This document shows positions 1 to 14,111 of a stretch of DNA of 64,000 nucleotides, in pieces. Position 1 is the first letter of the stretch, and every line of letters starts with the position of its first letter. The DNA is taken from the NCBI GenBank assembly GCA_037179515.1, contig JAXCGZ010007601.1:92501-156500 (forward strand), read 5' to 3'. The notes beneath the pieces are model-generated. The model was not told the origin of the DNA. It saw only the letters and a program-made list of their open reading frames with translations, and did no database searches. Source of the DNA: Halocaridina rubra (lineage: Eukaryota; Arthropoda; Malacostraca; Decapoda; Atyidae). The position numbers and the translations under genes were made by a program.

Positions 1-567
1 TTACTTTGCAACTATGCTGGTCAAGGAAACAGGTCTATAGTTTAGAGCTATATCCCTCCTTCCCTTCTTGAAGATAGGTACCATGTTCAATTGTTTCCAG
101 CATCTTGGAATCTCTCGAGATTCCAGTGACTTCTCAAATATGATACGTAGCGCAGCTGATATTGATTTAGCGCATTTCTTAAGTAAATAAGAGGATATAT
201 CATCAGGACCTTTAGATTTATGGGCATCTAACTCCATCAATGCTTTGCATACCTCTGTGGCTGAAAAGATGATGTTCTCTAATACCGGCCCATAAGCTCC
301 TATCTCTGCAATCTGAGGGGGGTGGGGTATTTTCTACTGTAAATACTGACTGAAACTCCTTGTTCAATTTTTCGCAGATCTCTTCATCAATCTCAGTGAT
401 GCTTCAATCCGCTCTTTTTAGCTTTAAAACCTGTTGTTTGACTTCAGCTTTCCTCTGATAAAGCTGTGAAAATGTTTGGGATTTCTTTAGCCTTCCAAAT
501 TATCCCTTTCATAGTCTCACTCTGCCTCTCTTCTTTTACTAGGGTAATCATTCCTTGCTCTTTTATA
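1..567 (-). pseudogene. CR1A reverse transcriptase fragment
   Basis: Read on the minus strand, this matches the linker and N-terminal RT part of the CR1A ORF2 seen intact at 20863-23685. The segment around 240-1 encodes the conserved ATGPDD-like region (here KSKGPDD), the CWK motif, IPIFKKGRRD-like residues and NYRPVSLTSIV. The sequence upstream (567-241) carries several frameshifts. It is more diverged from the other CR1A copies than they are from each other, so it is an older copy. The catalytic LDFQKAFD and FADD blocks lie beyond the left edge of the window. The junction at 567/568 is abrupt and abuts the tRNA-like inverted repeat. Confidence 0.85.
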
Positions 568-797
568 ACCACATTAACATATGTGAAAACATGAATCACA
601 TTTTACCCCAACCGGGACTCGAACCTAAAAAACACACAGTTACTGTGCCAAGGCACTACCAACTACACCGCAGAAGGTTGGCTTCTCTTTTAGACCTACT
701 GCAGTGTAATAGGTAGCACCTTGACACAGTAACTATGTGTCGAGTCCCGGTCATGGGTAAAATATGATTCATGTTTTCACATATGTTAATGTGCTTA
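568..797. repeat. Large inverted repeat of a tRNA-like unit
   Basis: Arms at about 568-668 and 692-797 are reverse complements over roughly 100 bp, with a spacer of about 22 bp. The left arm is an antisense copy of the tRNA-like head and the following stretch through the CACATATGTTAATGTG block. The right arm is the first sense copy of the tandem array that follows. Both arms carry a B-box-like GTTCGAGTCC or its derivative. A transcript across it could form a long hairpin. It may have arisen by fold-back during SINE insertion or by inverted duplication. Confidence 0.7.
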
Positions 798-1563
798 TGG
801 ATTTGAATTAAATGTGAAAACGAAGCCACGAGCGAGGTTGGGAGAGGGTGTAATATGAACAAAAAGGCATTTAAAAAGAATGAGTTCATTCCTAGTATAG
901 CAGTTAAATTGAAAGGCTGGATTCTCTTATAGACCTTCTGTGGTGTAGTTGGTAGCACCTTGGCACAGTAACTATGTGTCTTATGTTCGAGTCCCATTTG
1001 GGGTTAAATATGATCCATGTTTTCACATATGTTAATGCGGTCATTTGATTATTGTTGATGCCTATTTAGACTGGGATTTGAATTAAATGCGAAAACGAAG
1101 CCATGAGTGAGGTTGGGAGAAACTGCAATATGAAAAAGAAGGCATTTAGAAAGAATGCATTAATGCCTAGTATAGCAGTTAAACTGTAAGGTTGGCTTCT
1201 CTTTTAGATCTTCTGTGGTGTAGCTGGTAGCACCTTGGCACGATAACTATGTGTCTTAGGTTCGAGTCTCAGTCGGGGTAAAATATGATTCATGTTTGCA
1301 CATACGGTAAATTGGTTATTTGATTATGGTTGATGCCTATTTAGATTGGGGTTTGAATTAAATGCGAAAACGAAGCCACAAGTGAGGTTGGGAGACGCTG
1401 TAATATGAACAAAAGGGCATTAGAAAGAATGCGTTCATTCCTAGTATAGCAGCTAAGCGGTAAAGGTTGACTTCTCTTTTAGACCTTTTGTGGTGTACTT
1501 GGTAGAGCTTTGGCACAGTAACTATGTGTCCTATGTTCGAGTCCCGGTTAGGGTAAAATATGA

Positions 1564-1566
<3 letters not shown>
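674..1566 (+). repeat. Tandem array of ~275-bp tRNA-headed (SINE-like) units
   Basis: Units begin near 674, 913, 1188 and 1463, giving spacings of 239, 275 and 275 bp. The first unit lacks about 35 bp that the others have between the CACATATGTTAATG block and the AATTAAATGCGAAAACG block. The fourth unit is cut off by a (TA)n tract. Each unit starts with a tRNA-like segment: an A-box-like TGGTGTAGTTGGTAGCACC, a possible anticodon arm CACA-GTAACTA-TGTG, and a B-box-like TGTTCGAGTCCC. The rest of the unit has no similarity to coding sequence. A tandem arrangement is unusual for SINEs, which normally insert singly. Satellite amplification of a SINE or of a tRNA pseudogene is the likely origin. Function as a tRNA is unlikely because the acceptor stem is not convincing. 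Confidence 0.75.
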
Positions 1567-1650
<84 letters not shown>

Positions 1651-1651
1651 G

Positions 1652-1743
<92 letters not shown>
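1566..1743. repeat. (TA)n microsatellite
   Basis: An almost pure TA tract of about 178 bp, interrupted by TAATA steps and one GATA. It truncates the fourth unit of the preceding array. Confidence 0.97.
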
Positions 1744-1744
<1 letters not shown>

Positions 1745-2898
1745 CTGAGGGTATATGACAGCTATACAAGGCAATATGTCTTTAAACAAGAAGACGCATA
1801 GTGATTTTCAAGGAAACAAAGACTATTCAAAGTGGACGTACCTCACTACTCTATCACCCTGCAGAGTCCCTTTTTTGACTGTGTTTAGGAAAACTTTGTT
1901 GGTCTTGTTGAAGAGAATAGAGATTGTCAAGCAACTCAGTAATGACAAGTTGTGCATGCAGCTAGTAACCAAGTAATACTGAATGGTTAATCCACGCATA
2001 AAGTACAACAGAAGTGCATAATGCAGGATCACAATGAGCAAGCGAAAACCGAAAATATGTGAAACCAAAGGAATCGACCAAATCAACTATATTAAATGGT
2101 AGAAACCAGAGTCTCTAATTCCCGAAACTACCTCTGCTCTGGTCTAAATAAATTTTTGCAAAGATAGAATATCCTGTATGTTATACAGAATATATAATGA
2201 CTTTAAAACATCATATCACTGTAAAAAAAAAATCCAAGAGACAAAAACAGTTCCAGAAGAGCATCTAATGGCGAAAAAAACGGTTTCGGATCCTCAATTT
2301 ACGTTAAAATAAAAACAACGATACTTGCATGAACTAACATATCAAAATGCTTCGGTTGATATGACTAACATACTTGTTTTGAACTATCTTTCCATGGTTA
2401 TATTTTAGTCTATATATTTTAACTCCCATTTGTCCTCTATCTACAAAGACTCACGTCAGATACTTCCAACTGTATTCGAAATAATGACGAGCAATCATAA
2501 TGCAAGAAGCGACGAGCTAATGAAAATACAAAATTAAATCAAATTTAAAAAAATCAGCCCATAATACTTCAGAGACGAATGCAAGAGTAAATATGTGTTA
2601 TTAAAGACAACTAGTGCCAGTATATCTGTTAAAGAAAGTCTTCATACCCACAGTTTGTACCCAGCTGGCACTAGCATCAGCCACACAAATGTACTATCAT
2701 ATGGGTAGCAATAATAATGATAATAATAGAATGCAAAGCTGGAGCATGTTGCAATCAGCATATATCTATATCTTGGGAGCAAAAGATTATGACAGGTTTA
2801 TCGTGCCAGAGATATCTGACAGCGTACATACCTAAAGATCACTTGATGAGAGATAAAGAGGGAACACGTCATGTGGTATGCTCATAAAAAAGTTGGGT
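1744..2898. other. Unassigned AT-rich sequence
   Basis: No reading frame, repeat or RNA gene in this stretch is recognised. Short open frames show neither a motif nor a codon pattern that argues for coding. Confidence 0.6.
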
Positions 2899-3056
2899 TC
2901 ACGTAAATATAAGCGACCCCCATGACATTAAATAACCCAGTAAATTGCTATGTTAAGTTAGGTTAGTAAAGGTTAAGCAAACATAAACCTAATTTACCCT
3001 AAGCTAGCAATAGACGAGATTATTTAATGTAACGGGGGTCGCTAATCTTTACCTGA
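2899..3056. mobile_element. Small foldback (MITE-like) element
   Basis: Imperfect inverted repeats of about 35 bp lie at 2901-2935 and 3019-3055. Both contain AGCGACCCCC and the ACATTAAATAA block in inverted orientation. The core of about 80 bp contains TAGGTTAG/GGTTAAG steps and no open frame. Total length is about 155 bp. A clear target-site duplication was not found, so the superfamily is open. Confidence 0.5.
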
Positions 3057-3149
3057 TCCAAAAGTGCAAATTTTGCAATTAATGACAATAAAATTACGTA
3101 AAACCCAATCGCCTTTACACCAACTATTCAATGCTATACCACTGGAGGA

Positions 3150-3172
3150 AAAAAAAAATAAAAAAAATAAAA

Positions 3173-3260
<88 letters not shown>

Positions 3261-3268
3261 TATATATA
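3150..3268. repeat. A-rich stretch and (TA)n microsatellite
   Basis: An AAAAAATAAAA run leads into about 90 bp of TA repeats. The RTE copy A sequence starts directly at its right edge, so that element is 5'-truncated at, or inserted into, the microsatellite. Confidence 0.95.
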
Positions 3269-6159
3269 GGTGTCTAAATGTGCGTGGTTGTAGTACGATA
3301 GAGAACAAAAGATGTGAGATTGGATATATGTTTGGTAAGAGGAGGATGGATGTATTGGCATTGTGTGAGACGAAGATGAAAGGAAAAGGAGAAGTGGCAT
3401 TTGGTGATGTGACAGGTAGGGTGTCTGGGGTTGAAAGGGGGAGAGCGAGAGAAGGTGTGGCATTATTGCTGAGTGAATGGATGGTAAATCAGGTAGTGGA
3501 ATGGAAAGAAGTGTCATCTAGGCTGATGTGGGTGAGGGCTAGGATAGGAAGGGAATGTTGGGCTTTTGTTAGTGCGTATGGGCCAGGATGTGAGAGAAGT
3601 GAGGAAGAGCGGGATGAATTCTGGAATGAGTTAACTAGATGTGTGGATGGTCTGAGTAGAAGGAACTATGTAGTTGTGTTGGGTGACTTGAATGCCAGAG
3701 TGGGTGATGGAGAGATAGAAGGTGTTGTAGGAAAGTATGGGGTACCAGGTGGGAATGAGAGTGGCGAGAGACTGTTAGATATGTGTGTGGAGCAAGAGTT
3801 GGTGATAGGTAATAGTTTATTTAAGAAGTTAATAAATAAGTATACATGGATGAGAGTGGCAAATGGAAGAGTGAAAGAAAGAGCATTGATGGATTATGTG
3901 TTGGTAGCAAAGAGCATGATTGGTAGAGTGAAAGATGTACATGCATTCAGGGGTGTGGCTGCTGGGATGTCTGATCATTTTTTGGTTGAAGCAAAAGTGG
4001 TAGTAGCAAAAGAGTGGGGAAATAGTGTGGGGGGATGTAGAAGGGAAATAGTGAAGGTGGAAGAGTTGAAAAAGCCAGAGAAGAGACAGGAATATCAGGA
4101 CAGGTTGAGAGTGGCATATGACAGGGTGAAAGAAAGAGAAGTTGGGGAGTTAGAGGAGGAATGGGGGTTGATGAAAGAATGTTTTGTGGGACATGCAAGT
4201 GATGTGTGTGGAAAGAGGTTTGTTGGAGGTGGCAAGGAAAAGATGGGCAGAATATTTTGAGTGCTTGCTGAATGTTGAGGAAGATAGAGAGGCAGCTATA
4301 GTGGCAGTGGGAGGGGTTCAAGGGCCAGTAATGGGAGATGAAAATGAGAGAAAGATTACAAGAGAGGAGGTGAAAAGGGCATTGTATGAAGCGAAAGCAG
4401 GTAAAGCACCTGGAATGGATGGTGTGAGAGCGGAGATGTTGAAAGAAGGGGGTGTGACTGCATTGGAATGGTTAGTGAGAGTGTTTAATATATGCTTTAT
4501 GTTGTCATTGGTGCCAGTGGATTGGGTGATTGCCTGTATAGTGCCCCTATACAAAGGTAAGGGAGATATGTATGAATTCAGTAATTTTAGGGGTATAAGT
4601 TTGTTAAGTGTGGTAGGAAAAGTGTATGGTAGGATACTGGTTAATAGGATTAGGGATGAGACAGAATATGTGATCGCGGAAGTGCAGAGTGGTTTTAGGA
4701 GAGGTAGAGGTTGTATAGATCAGATTTTTATAGTTAGGCAGTTATGTGAGAAATATTTAGCAAAGGGTAAGGATGTGTATTTTGCATTTTTGGATCTGGA
4801 GAAAGCATATGATAGAGTTGATAGAGAGGCTATGTGGAATGTTTTGAGATTATATGGAATCAATGGTAAATTGTTGCATGCAGTGAAGAGTTTGTATGAG
4901 GGTAGTAGAGCTTGTGTTAGGGTAGGGAATGAAGTGAGTGAGTGGTTTCCAGTGAGTGTGGGACTGAGACAGGGATGTGTGATGTCACCATGACTGTTCA
5001 ATTTGTATATTGATGGAGTTGTAAGAGGTGAATGAGCGAGTGCGTGGTCGAGGTTTGAGAATGGTAGATGGGGATGATAACGAGTGGGAGCTGAATCAGT
5101 TGCTGTTTGCAGATGATACTGTGGTGGTGGCAGATTCTGAGGAAAAGCTGTGTCAGTTAGTGTCAGAATTTGGAATGGTGTGTGAGAGAAGGAAGCTGCG
5201 AGTGAATGTGGGAAAGAGTAAGGTTATGAGGTGTACAAGAAATGAGGATGGCGCTGGATTGAATGTTATGTTGAATGGAGAGACACTTGAGGAGGTTAAT
5301 CAGTTTAAGTATTTAGGCTCGGTTATAGCTACAAATGGTGGAGTGGAATCAGATGTGTGTCACAGAGTGAATGAAGGATGTAAAGTGTTGGGTGCATTGA
5401 AAGGAGTGATGAAGAATAGAGGGTTGGAAATGAATGTTAAGAAAGTTTTGTATGAGAAAGTGGTTGTGCCAACTGTGATGTATGGATCAGAGTTATGGGG
5501 TATGAAAGTAAGTGAGAGACGGAAACTAAATGTGTTTGAGATGAAATGCCTGAGGAGTATGATTGGTGTATCTCGATTGGATAGGGTTAGGAATGAAGTG
5601 GTGAGAGCAAGAACGGGTGTGAGGAGAAAAATTGCAGCCAGAGTAGATATGAATGTTCTGAGATTGTTTGGCCATGTGGAAAGGATAGATGATGAAAGGC
5701 TGCTGAAAAAGGTGATGAATACGAGAGTTGATGGGAGAAATGCTAGAGGGAGGCCTAGGTTTGGATGGATGGATGGAGTAAGGAGAGCCCTGAATGATAG
5801 GAGGATGGATGTGAGGGAAGCAAGCGAGCGTGCTAGGAATAGGAATGAGTGGCGAGCGATTGTGACGCGGCTCTGATGGGCATCTGCTGTTACCATGGGG
5901 CTGCATCTTACAGAGATAGCCCTGTGGTAGGGGCAGTAGGAGGAGCTGGCAGTTGTGAAGCGACACAGGTTGTGGAAGAGCCGGGAGGATGGGCTGTGGC
6001 ACTCCAGCAGTGCCATCTGAACGGTCGCTAGCTCCCTCGTCATTGCCCATAGAGCAAAGTAATCCCCCTATTTGTTTTCCTTTCTTGATGTCGGCTACCC
6101 CCCAATTAAAGGGGGAAACAGCCAAGGTATATGTATGTATGTATGTATATATATATACC
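3269..6159 (+). pseudogene. RTE-type retrotransposon copy A (RTE1), damaged
   Basis: This encodes an AP-type endonuclease plus reverse transcriptase, as in RTE-clade LINEs. Endonuclease motifs are CLNVRGCS, ALCETK, VVLGDLNARVG, LMDYVLV and MSDHFLV. RT motifs are FRGISLLSVVGKV, QSGFRRGRGC, FAFLDLEKAYDRV, GLRQGCVMSP and LLFADDTVVVAD (near 5104), followed by GKSKVMRCTR and KYLGSVIA. The C-terminus contains GHVERIDDERLLKKV. Compared with copy B it lacks 317 bp at about 4236, where the two breakpoints share GCA. It has a TGG-to-TGA stop at about 4991 and a 2-bp loss at about 5029. The 3' UTR (5877-6128) ends in a CAGCCAAGGTATATG block followed by (ATGT)n and (AT)n. The 5' end is missing. It is otherwise very close to copy B, suggesting recent activity of the family. 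Confidence 0.93.
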
Positions 6160-6165
6160 AAATAT

Positions 6166-7085
<920 letters not shown>

Positions 7086-7331
7086 ATCCTTTTGGGCTAG
7101 ACATAAAAGAAATGGAGCTGAAGCAAGCCAAAAGAATGGAAGTCGGAAATCGCCTTAAAATTAATGGCTTCCCATGTCAACTACGAAAACACAGACAACA
7201 AATGAATTAAAAATGAAGAAAATAAAATAAATGCATGCATGAATTGCAAAACAACACAAGAAGATAAGATTCACCAACGAACAACAATACGATAGGATAG
7301 TACCAACAGTAAGTAGCCTGGTGAAAGAGGA

Positions 7332-7332
<1 letters not shown>

Positions 7333-7409
<77 letters not shown>
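7333..7409. repeat. (GA)n microsatellite
   Basis: About 77 bp of pure GA repeats, 250 bp downstream of a similar tract. Confidence 0.98.
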
Positions 7410-7412
<3 letters not shown>

Positions 7413-7823
7413 AAAACCTAAACCACATGCTCTAAATGAATAAGATTTGTCCAGCCTAATCTTTCCAGCAGAGATTAATACAATCCATCTGTAAATACAA
7501 AAAAGCAGACATCGAGGTTTACAAATGCATTTAGAGCATAATATATGTCTAAGACGTCAAGAATTATTTATCAAGGTGTGTCATAAGCATAAGGAAATAT
7601 TGGCCAGTAAAGACTTAAACATCCACCATAATACCGGAACCTCCCCCCCCCCCTTACACTTACTAAACACTTGGAAAGATGTAAATTCATTCAAAGTAAC
7701 TGGTTTGGGGAAAAAAAAAAAGCCTGAAAGAAGTTATGAATATATATGGATTTAAAAGAAATGAGAGCAAATCACCAGCTGATGATAAACTAATACAGTA
7801 GTAGGCTTACTGATTTTTGTTTA

Positions 7824-7825
<2 letters not shown>

Positions 7826-7875
<50 letters not shown>

Positions 7876-8024
7876 GTCATTATTATTATTATTATTGTAC
7901 TACTATTACTACTACTAGTAATGGTAGTAGTAGTAGTACCTTGTAGAGCATGGAACAACATCGGATTAACAATCAGTGGTAGTAGTATCAGTAGTAGTAG
8001 TCGTAGTAGTAGTACTTTCCAGAG
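7826..8024. repeat. (AAT)n with ATT/ACT/AGT trinucleotide tracts
   Basis: (AAT)n at 7826-7874, then (ATT)n, (ACT)n and (AGT)n runs with a non-repetitive insert at about 7937-7975. ACT and AGT runs facing one another can pair, so the region could fold back on itself. Confidence 0.9.
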
Positions 8025-8209
8025 CATAGAACAAAATGTGATTAAAATTAAGAATTCCCCATTTTAATTCCCAGAGGGGTTTTGTAAAGTGGTGTAGATC
8101 GTGAGTTAACCTCCGTCAACTCAGCATCTTTAGGAATGCGAATTTAACTATGGAACGATGCATTCATAGGCTAATGCTAGATAAAGGAAACAAATGCCGA
8201 TATTAAAAA

Positions 8210-8210
8210 C

Positions 8211-8270
<60 letters not shown>

Positions 8271-8281
8271 TAATAATAATA
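8210..8281. repeat. (AAT)n microsatellite
   Basis: About 70 bp of AAT repeats with one AAC variant near the 3' end. Confidence 0.97.
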
Positions 8282-8809
8282 GTTCTCCCTTCAGTACCTT
8301 TGCCATTTCTCTTAACCCACGAATACTATCGGGCCACCAAAAAGCAGCAATTCCCCCCTCCCCAATCCCATTCTCCCGGTCCGTCCCCAGCCTTCTCCCC
8401 TCGGGGCTATTCTTCCGCATTCCCACTGCCAACTTAAGTTTGACCCTAGAGCGGAATTTGCAAAGCTTATTTCGATCTCATCTCAAGCCCACATAAGCTT
8501 CAAGAAGCTTGAGATAACCAAAAATATTCATTGTCAGCAAAAGGGAGAATATGTTATTTATGACTTCCAACGAATGGTAGGTATGAAGACACGAATACTT
8601 ACTTAGAGATACGAAAAATATGGGTAGAATCTCGTTAACGCTATAGCTCAAAATTTATATCAACACTCCCAGGCCAAATATAGGGTACTAAATAGTGTTC
8701 ATATATTAGTCATGCTACTGTTCATCTGAGATAGTCTGTTGAAATAATATATTATTTTTATCATAGGCAGAGCCAGTCATATTATGAAAAGAACAAATAA
8801 ACAATTAAA

Positions 8810-8859
<50 letters not shown>

Positions 8860-10251
8860 TCTTAAGCGTAAAAATAATTATTAAATAGTATCATTAAAAA
8901 AATAATGTACTAATAAAAAAAAGTTATTTTTTTCTTTTCTATTCGATATGTAAATTTTTATTACTGAGGATATTTTCTCACTACTGACAATGGTGAATAC
9001 AATTCAGTATCAAAACACTGCAAAATATATCATGTAACTACGTTATCCATTGCTGTATCTGTAAATATACTGCAAAAAGGTAGGCTGGATCATATGTTGA
9101 ACTCGGACCCCAATCTTGACAGCGTTGTGCATACATACCTCCTAACTTAACCTCTCTCACATGCTAATTAACAATAATATGGTCGTCAACCCACATAAGA
9201 TTAGGGACTCTTTATCAAGGCGTGACATGTATTCTAAGTTTGATCCGCTAGACTGGATATGTAAATATTATACTTTTAATATACGTGTAGGAATTGCTGA
9301 AGTGATCCTCGAGATGTTTTGATGAGATGTATATATAATACAAATGTGAAAGGAGAAATAAATCCAGTATGTCAACATATATTAAAAATAAACTGCTACA
9401 AAAAAAAGGTTATTACTGAATTTCATATGAATTACTGTAATTAATTCTAAATAAGAAATTGCTTACTAATAATCGCATTTTCCACGAAAGAGACTTCTCA
9501 CGAATGCATAAGACGACACGCAACAGTATAGCTTAGGTATCTTGTAACAGACGTAAAACAATGGTGTTTACACACCATACACTTTTTTATATATTCAGTT
9601 ACTCCGAGTCCCATAAACTGAACATGAATATTATGGAGAACTGTACTAAACATCACATAAAGTAAAGGAAATAAAAAAAAATGGATTCCATTTTATTGGA
9701 AGAATTAAAGAGTAGGCCTAATAAAAATCAATTTCCTCAACTGACATGATAGAGAAGGAATCTAACACAAGCCAGTTTTATGATCAAGAACACAGTGACA
9801 ACTAAACATTGTATGTAAGGTATAGCTTTAACAAGCTGAAGCAATTAACTACTTAGATCAAGATTTATTGTCTGCTAATGGTTTCGTTGTACAGTAGTTC
9901 TTATTAGTATGTCAATAAGGTACCCCTCAATAAAGGAGACAGCAATATGATAGTTTGTTTAACGCATCACTAAACACAATATATAATCTCTGGTTCTGAT
10001 GTGCGATTGTGTTGCTGCAATACACAATGACTTATAATTACATATATTAAAAAAAATAGCCTAGCAATCTCTTTTTACTTTCTCGGTCATGAGAAATACT
10101 AACAAACATCACGAAAATTTAAACATTACTAAGAAACGTCATCAGATTTAAAAATCATTTTGAATCAGGAATTCGAATAACAAGAATCGAAACCCATTTG
10201 AAGGGATAAAAACCATGCTAACCTCCTGATACAATTGAGGGGACAAGACAA
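8282..10251. other. Unassigned sequence
   Basis: The first 200 bp (8282-8480) are visibly more GC-rich than the surroundings (CCCTCCCC, TCCCGGTCCGTCCCC), but no start, splice or motif pattern supports an exon. The rest is AT-rich, with (AAAT)/(AAT) runs at about 8800-8860. No gene or repeat family is recognised. Confidence 0.5.
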
Positions 10252-10254
10252 TAA

Positions 10255-10479
10255 GGCCGCTTTTACCCCAAAGTGGCACGTCGCACGCCAGTTGAAAACG
10301 AACATCCGGAAATATATGAAACCTTTCACACAGAAGTGTGTCGAAAGTCGCACGTGGCACATGGGACGTGTCACGCCACTTCTGTGTGCAAGGTTTCATA
10401 TAATTCCGGATGTTCATTTTCAACTGGCGTGCCACGTGGCATGCCAAGTGCGATGTGTCACTCTGGTGTGAAAGCGGTC
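10255..10479. mobile_element. 225-bp foldback MITE with TAA target duplication
   Basis: Arms at about 10255-10340 and 10378-10479 are reverse complements over most of their length, joined by a loop of about 35 bp. Ends read GGCCGCTTTTACCCC on the left and, reversed, GACCGCTTTCACACC from the right. The arms contain CGCCAGTTGAAAA and CATCCGGAA in inverted positions. The element is flanked by TAA at 10252-10254 and 10480-10482. A 3-bp TAA duplication with G-rich termini is typical of the PIF/Harbinger group, so a non-autonomous member is likely. No transposase is encoded. Open frames through it come from the palindrome. Confidence 0.72.
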
Positions 10480-10482
10480 TAA

Positions 10483-11427
<945 letters not shown>

Positions 11428-11513
11428 GCAAACATGAAATGCCCATAAATCCCTTTAGTGGTGACAACACTCACGAGCTAAATTTGAAAAAGGGGAGAAA
11501 TATCAAACCTTTC

Positions 11514-11669
<156 letters not shown>

Positions 11670-11714
11670 AAAACTGTGATTTTACTAATACTGTTATCCG
11701 CGAAAAATCTGTTT

Positions 11715-11795
11715 AGACCATCAAGGGACTCGAACTTGTGTCGCAAGCTACGGAATCATGCCTCCATACTGACTTATCTACACCATCTGATAAAA
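11715..11795 (-). repeat. tRNA-like (SINE head) remnant
   Basis: On the minus strand this reads a possible A box (GATGGTGTAGATAAG) and, about 50 nt on, a good B box (AAGTTCGAGTCCC), with spacing close to that of a tRNA. No clear acceptor-stem pairing was found. It resembles the tRNA-like heads at 674-1566 in general layout but is not the same family. It is probably a tRNA-derived SINE fragment or tRNA pseudogene. Confidence 0.4.
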
Positions 11796-12247
11796 ATCGG
11801 CATATGAAAACCCTGCTCAGTTTTAGCACTCTTTTTTTTCTTTTTAAAGATTGTGATGCCAGGACGGGCCAAAAAATATATAAATAAATCTGCCCTCATC
11901 GGGCATGTGAACGAAGAAATCATAAAGTAAACAGAGACAGAGATGAGGAGTGTTGTGACTTGTCAGATGTGAAGGGATAATAAGAGATGTGTAACGAATA
12001 TCCAAGAATATTGAGTGTTGATGTAGCACAGAAAAAGAACAGCAACTGAAGGAAGACTTTACATCGAACTGTCCTGGGATGTCCTTTTTAAGTCCAAATG
12101 ACTCTTCACCTGTAGTGTCACAAAGGGCGGCTGGTGCTTTGGGCCAACCTATTACATGGTTAACAGTAAAGGAGAGTTTTGAAGTCTTAAGAAAGTACTT
12201 TAAATGCTAACATTAAAAAACGAATACACACACACATACATAAACAC

Positions 12248-12249
<2 letters not shown>

Positions 12250-12329
<80 letters not shown>
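12250..12329. repeat. (AT)n microsatellite
   Basis: About 80 bp of AT repeats preceded by short CA-rich steps. Confidence 0.97.
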
Positions 12330-12630
<301 letters not shown>

Positions 12631-12849
12631 GAAAAGGAACATTTCAGAATAGGAACCTGATCTCATTATAGGTGCTTGATATGGGATTGAGGCAAAACCC
12701 TTTATTTGCAATTGAGGTTGGTCTCAGGAATTTAAAATAAGTAAAAATGTTACCCTGGTTAGGTAAGGGTTGTTTAACAGAACAATAAATCTTCAACACA
12801 GTTTTTTCATCAGCGACTGAAATACTTCAAGTGACTACTCTTGGAATGA

Positions 12850-13022
<173 letters not shown>

Positions 13023-13197
13023 TAAAAAGTATATAACACTAAAGTGTTACCTTGGTCTAAAATGGTAAGAGCAGGAAAAATACATGATGTACTTTTATTA
13101 ATATCGTGTCCTCAAGTGGTCAAGTTTTCAAAGTACATTACTAGAATGCACAGCCAACAAACAACAAAAAAAGATGAGCAAAACAACTGCCCCATGT

Positions 13198-13200
<3 letters not shown>

Positions 13201-13279
<79 letters not shown>
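13201..13279. repeat. (GA)n microsatellite
   Basis: About 79 bp of pure GA repeats. Confidence 0.98.
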
Positions 13280-13281
<2 letters not shown>

Positions 13282-13341
13282 AAAAAAGGCAATGATATGT
13301 CATTTCATCTTAGTATTAGTATTCTATTCTTATCGCTTAAT

Positions 13342-13393
13342 CTTCTTAAATCCCAACTGGGGCCGTTCTTCTTAAATCCCAACTGGGGCCGTT
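13342..13393. repeat. 26-bp tandem duplication
   Basis: Two exact adjacent copies of a 26-bp unit containing AAATCCCAACTGGGGCCGTT. Being exact, it is probably recent, or a sequencing or assembly duplication. Confidence 0.9.
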
Positions 13394-13526
13394 GTTTTAT
13401 ACTTATTTCTCGTGACGTATATGTTGGCTGCGTATTCTTCTTCTACTGTAGTTTGTGATCAACTGAAGTCACCAGATTAATGACTTCATATAATTCTATT
13501 CTTGTTTTCCTTGATGTGCTGTTTTC

Positions 13527-13635
<109 letters not shown>

Positions 13636-14036
13636 CAAGCAAAGAATATTATTTACTACTGCTACAATGAATCGATTAACAATAATGCTTATAGGAGATT
13701 GAAATTCCAAAATTTTTAGCTTTTGTGAGGTGGTTGCATTACAAAAAAAAAAAAAAGGGAATAATGAGCCATTTAAATATATATGGAGTGGATATTGACA
13801 AACCACCAATATCTAACTGCTTAGGACACAAATACTCTGTTCCTAAGTTACTAAGGCATGGATATACCCAAGCTATCAAGCTACCCGGGAATGAATTTCA
13901 AACAATGACCTCAAGAAGGCGCTCCCAACCTTCCATTCCCTTGAGTAATTACTTTTTGGTGCTCTGGTTGCAATGAAGACCTTTGACTGACAAGCTACAA
14001 TCTTGATAGTCTGTCAAATAGGTGAGAGCATATGTT

Positions 14037-14052
14037 AATAATAATAATAATA

Positions 14053-14110
<58 letters not shown>
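14037..14110. repeat. (AAT)n microsatellite
   Basis: About 74 bp of AAT repeats with one ATATAAT interruption. Confidence 0.97.

Positions 14111-14111
<1 letters not shown>

Noticed and set aside
674..1566. Functional tRNA genes, given U33-like and AAC in the anticodon position
   Set aside because: Acceptor and D stems do not pair convincingly and the units are embedded in a repeated 275-bp body.
1548..1769. Open frames of Tyr/Ile repeats through (TA)n, and Arg/Glu or Ser/Leu repeats through (GA)n, at many places
   Set aside because: Artefacts of dinucleotide repeats, which have no stop codons. No start or context supports coding.
2941..3000. Telomere-like TTAGG strings (also 61670-61730)
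   Set aside because: Only scattered TTAGGTTAG words, with no array.
5360..6161. Long minus-strand open frames opposite the RTE copies (also 30397-30852, 42155-43165 and 48774-49385)
   Set aside because: Shadows of the RTE coding strand. Its GT-rich codon use leaves the complementary frame open.
8282..8480. GC-rich block as a host exon
   Set aside because: No splice sites or conserved peptide; composition alone is not enough.
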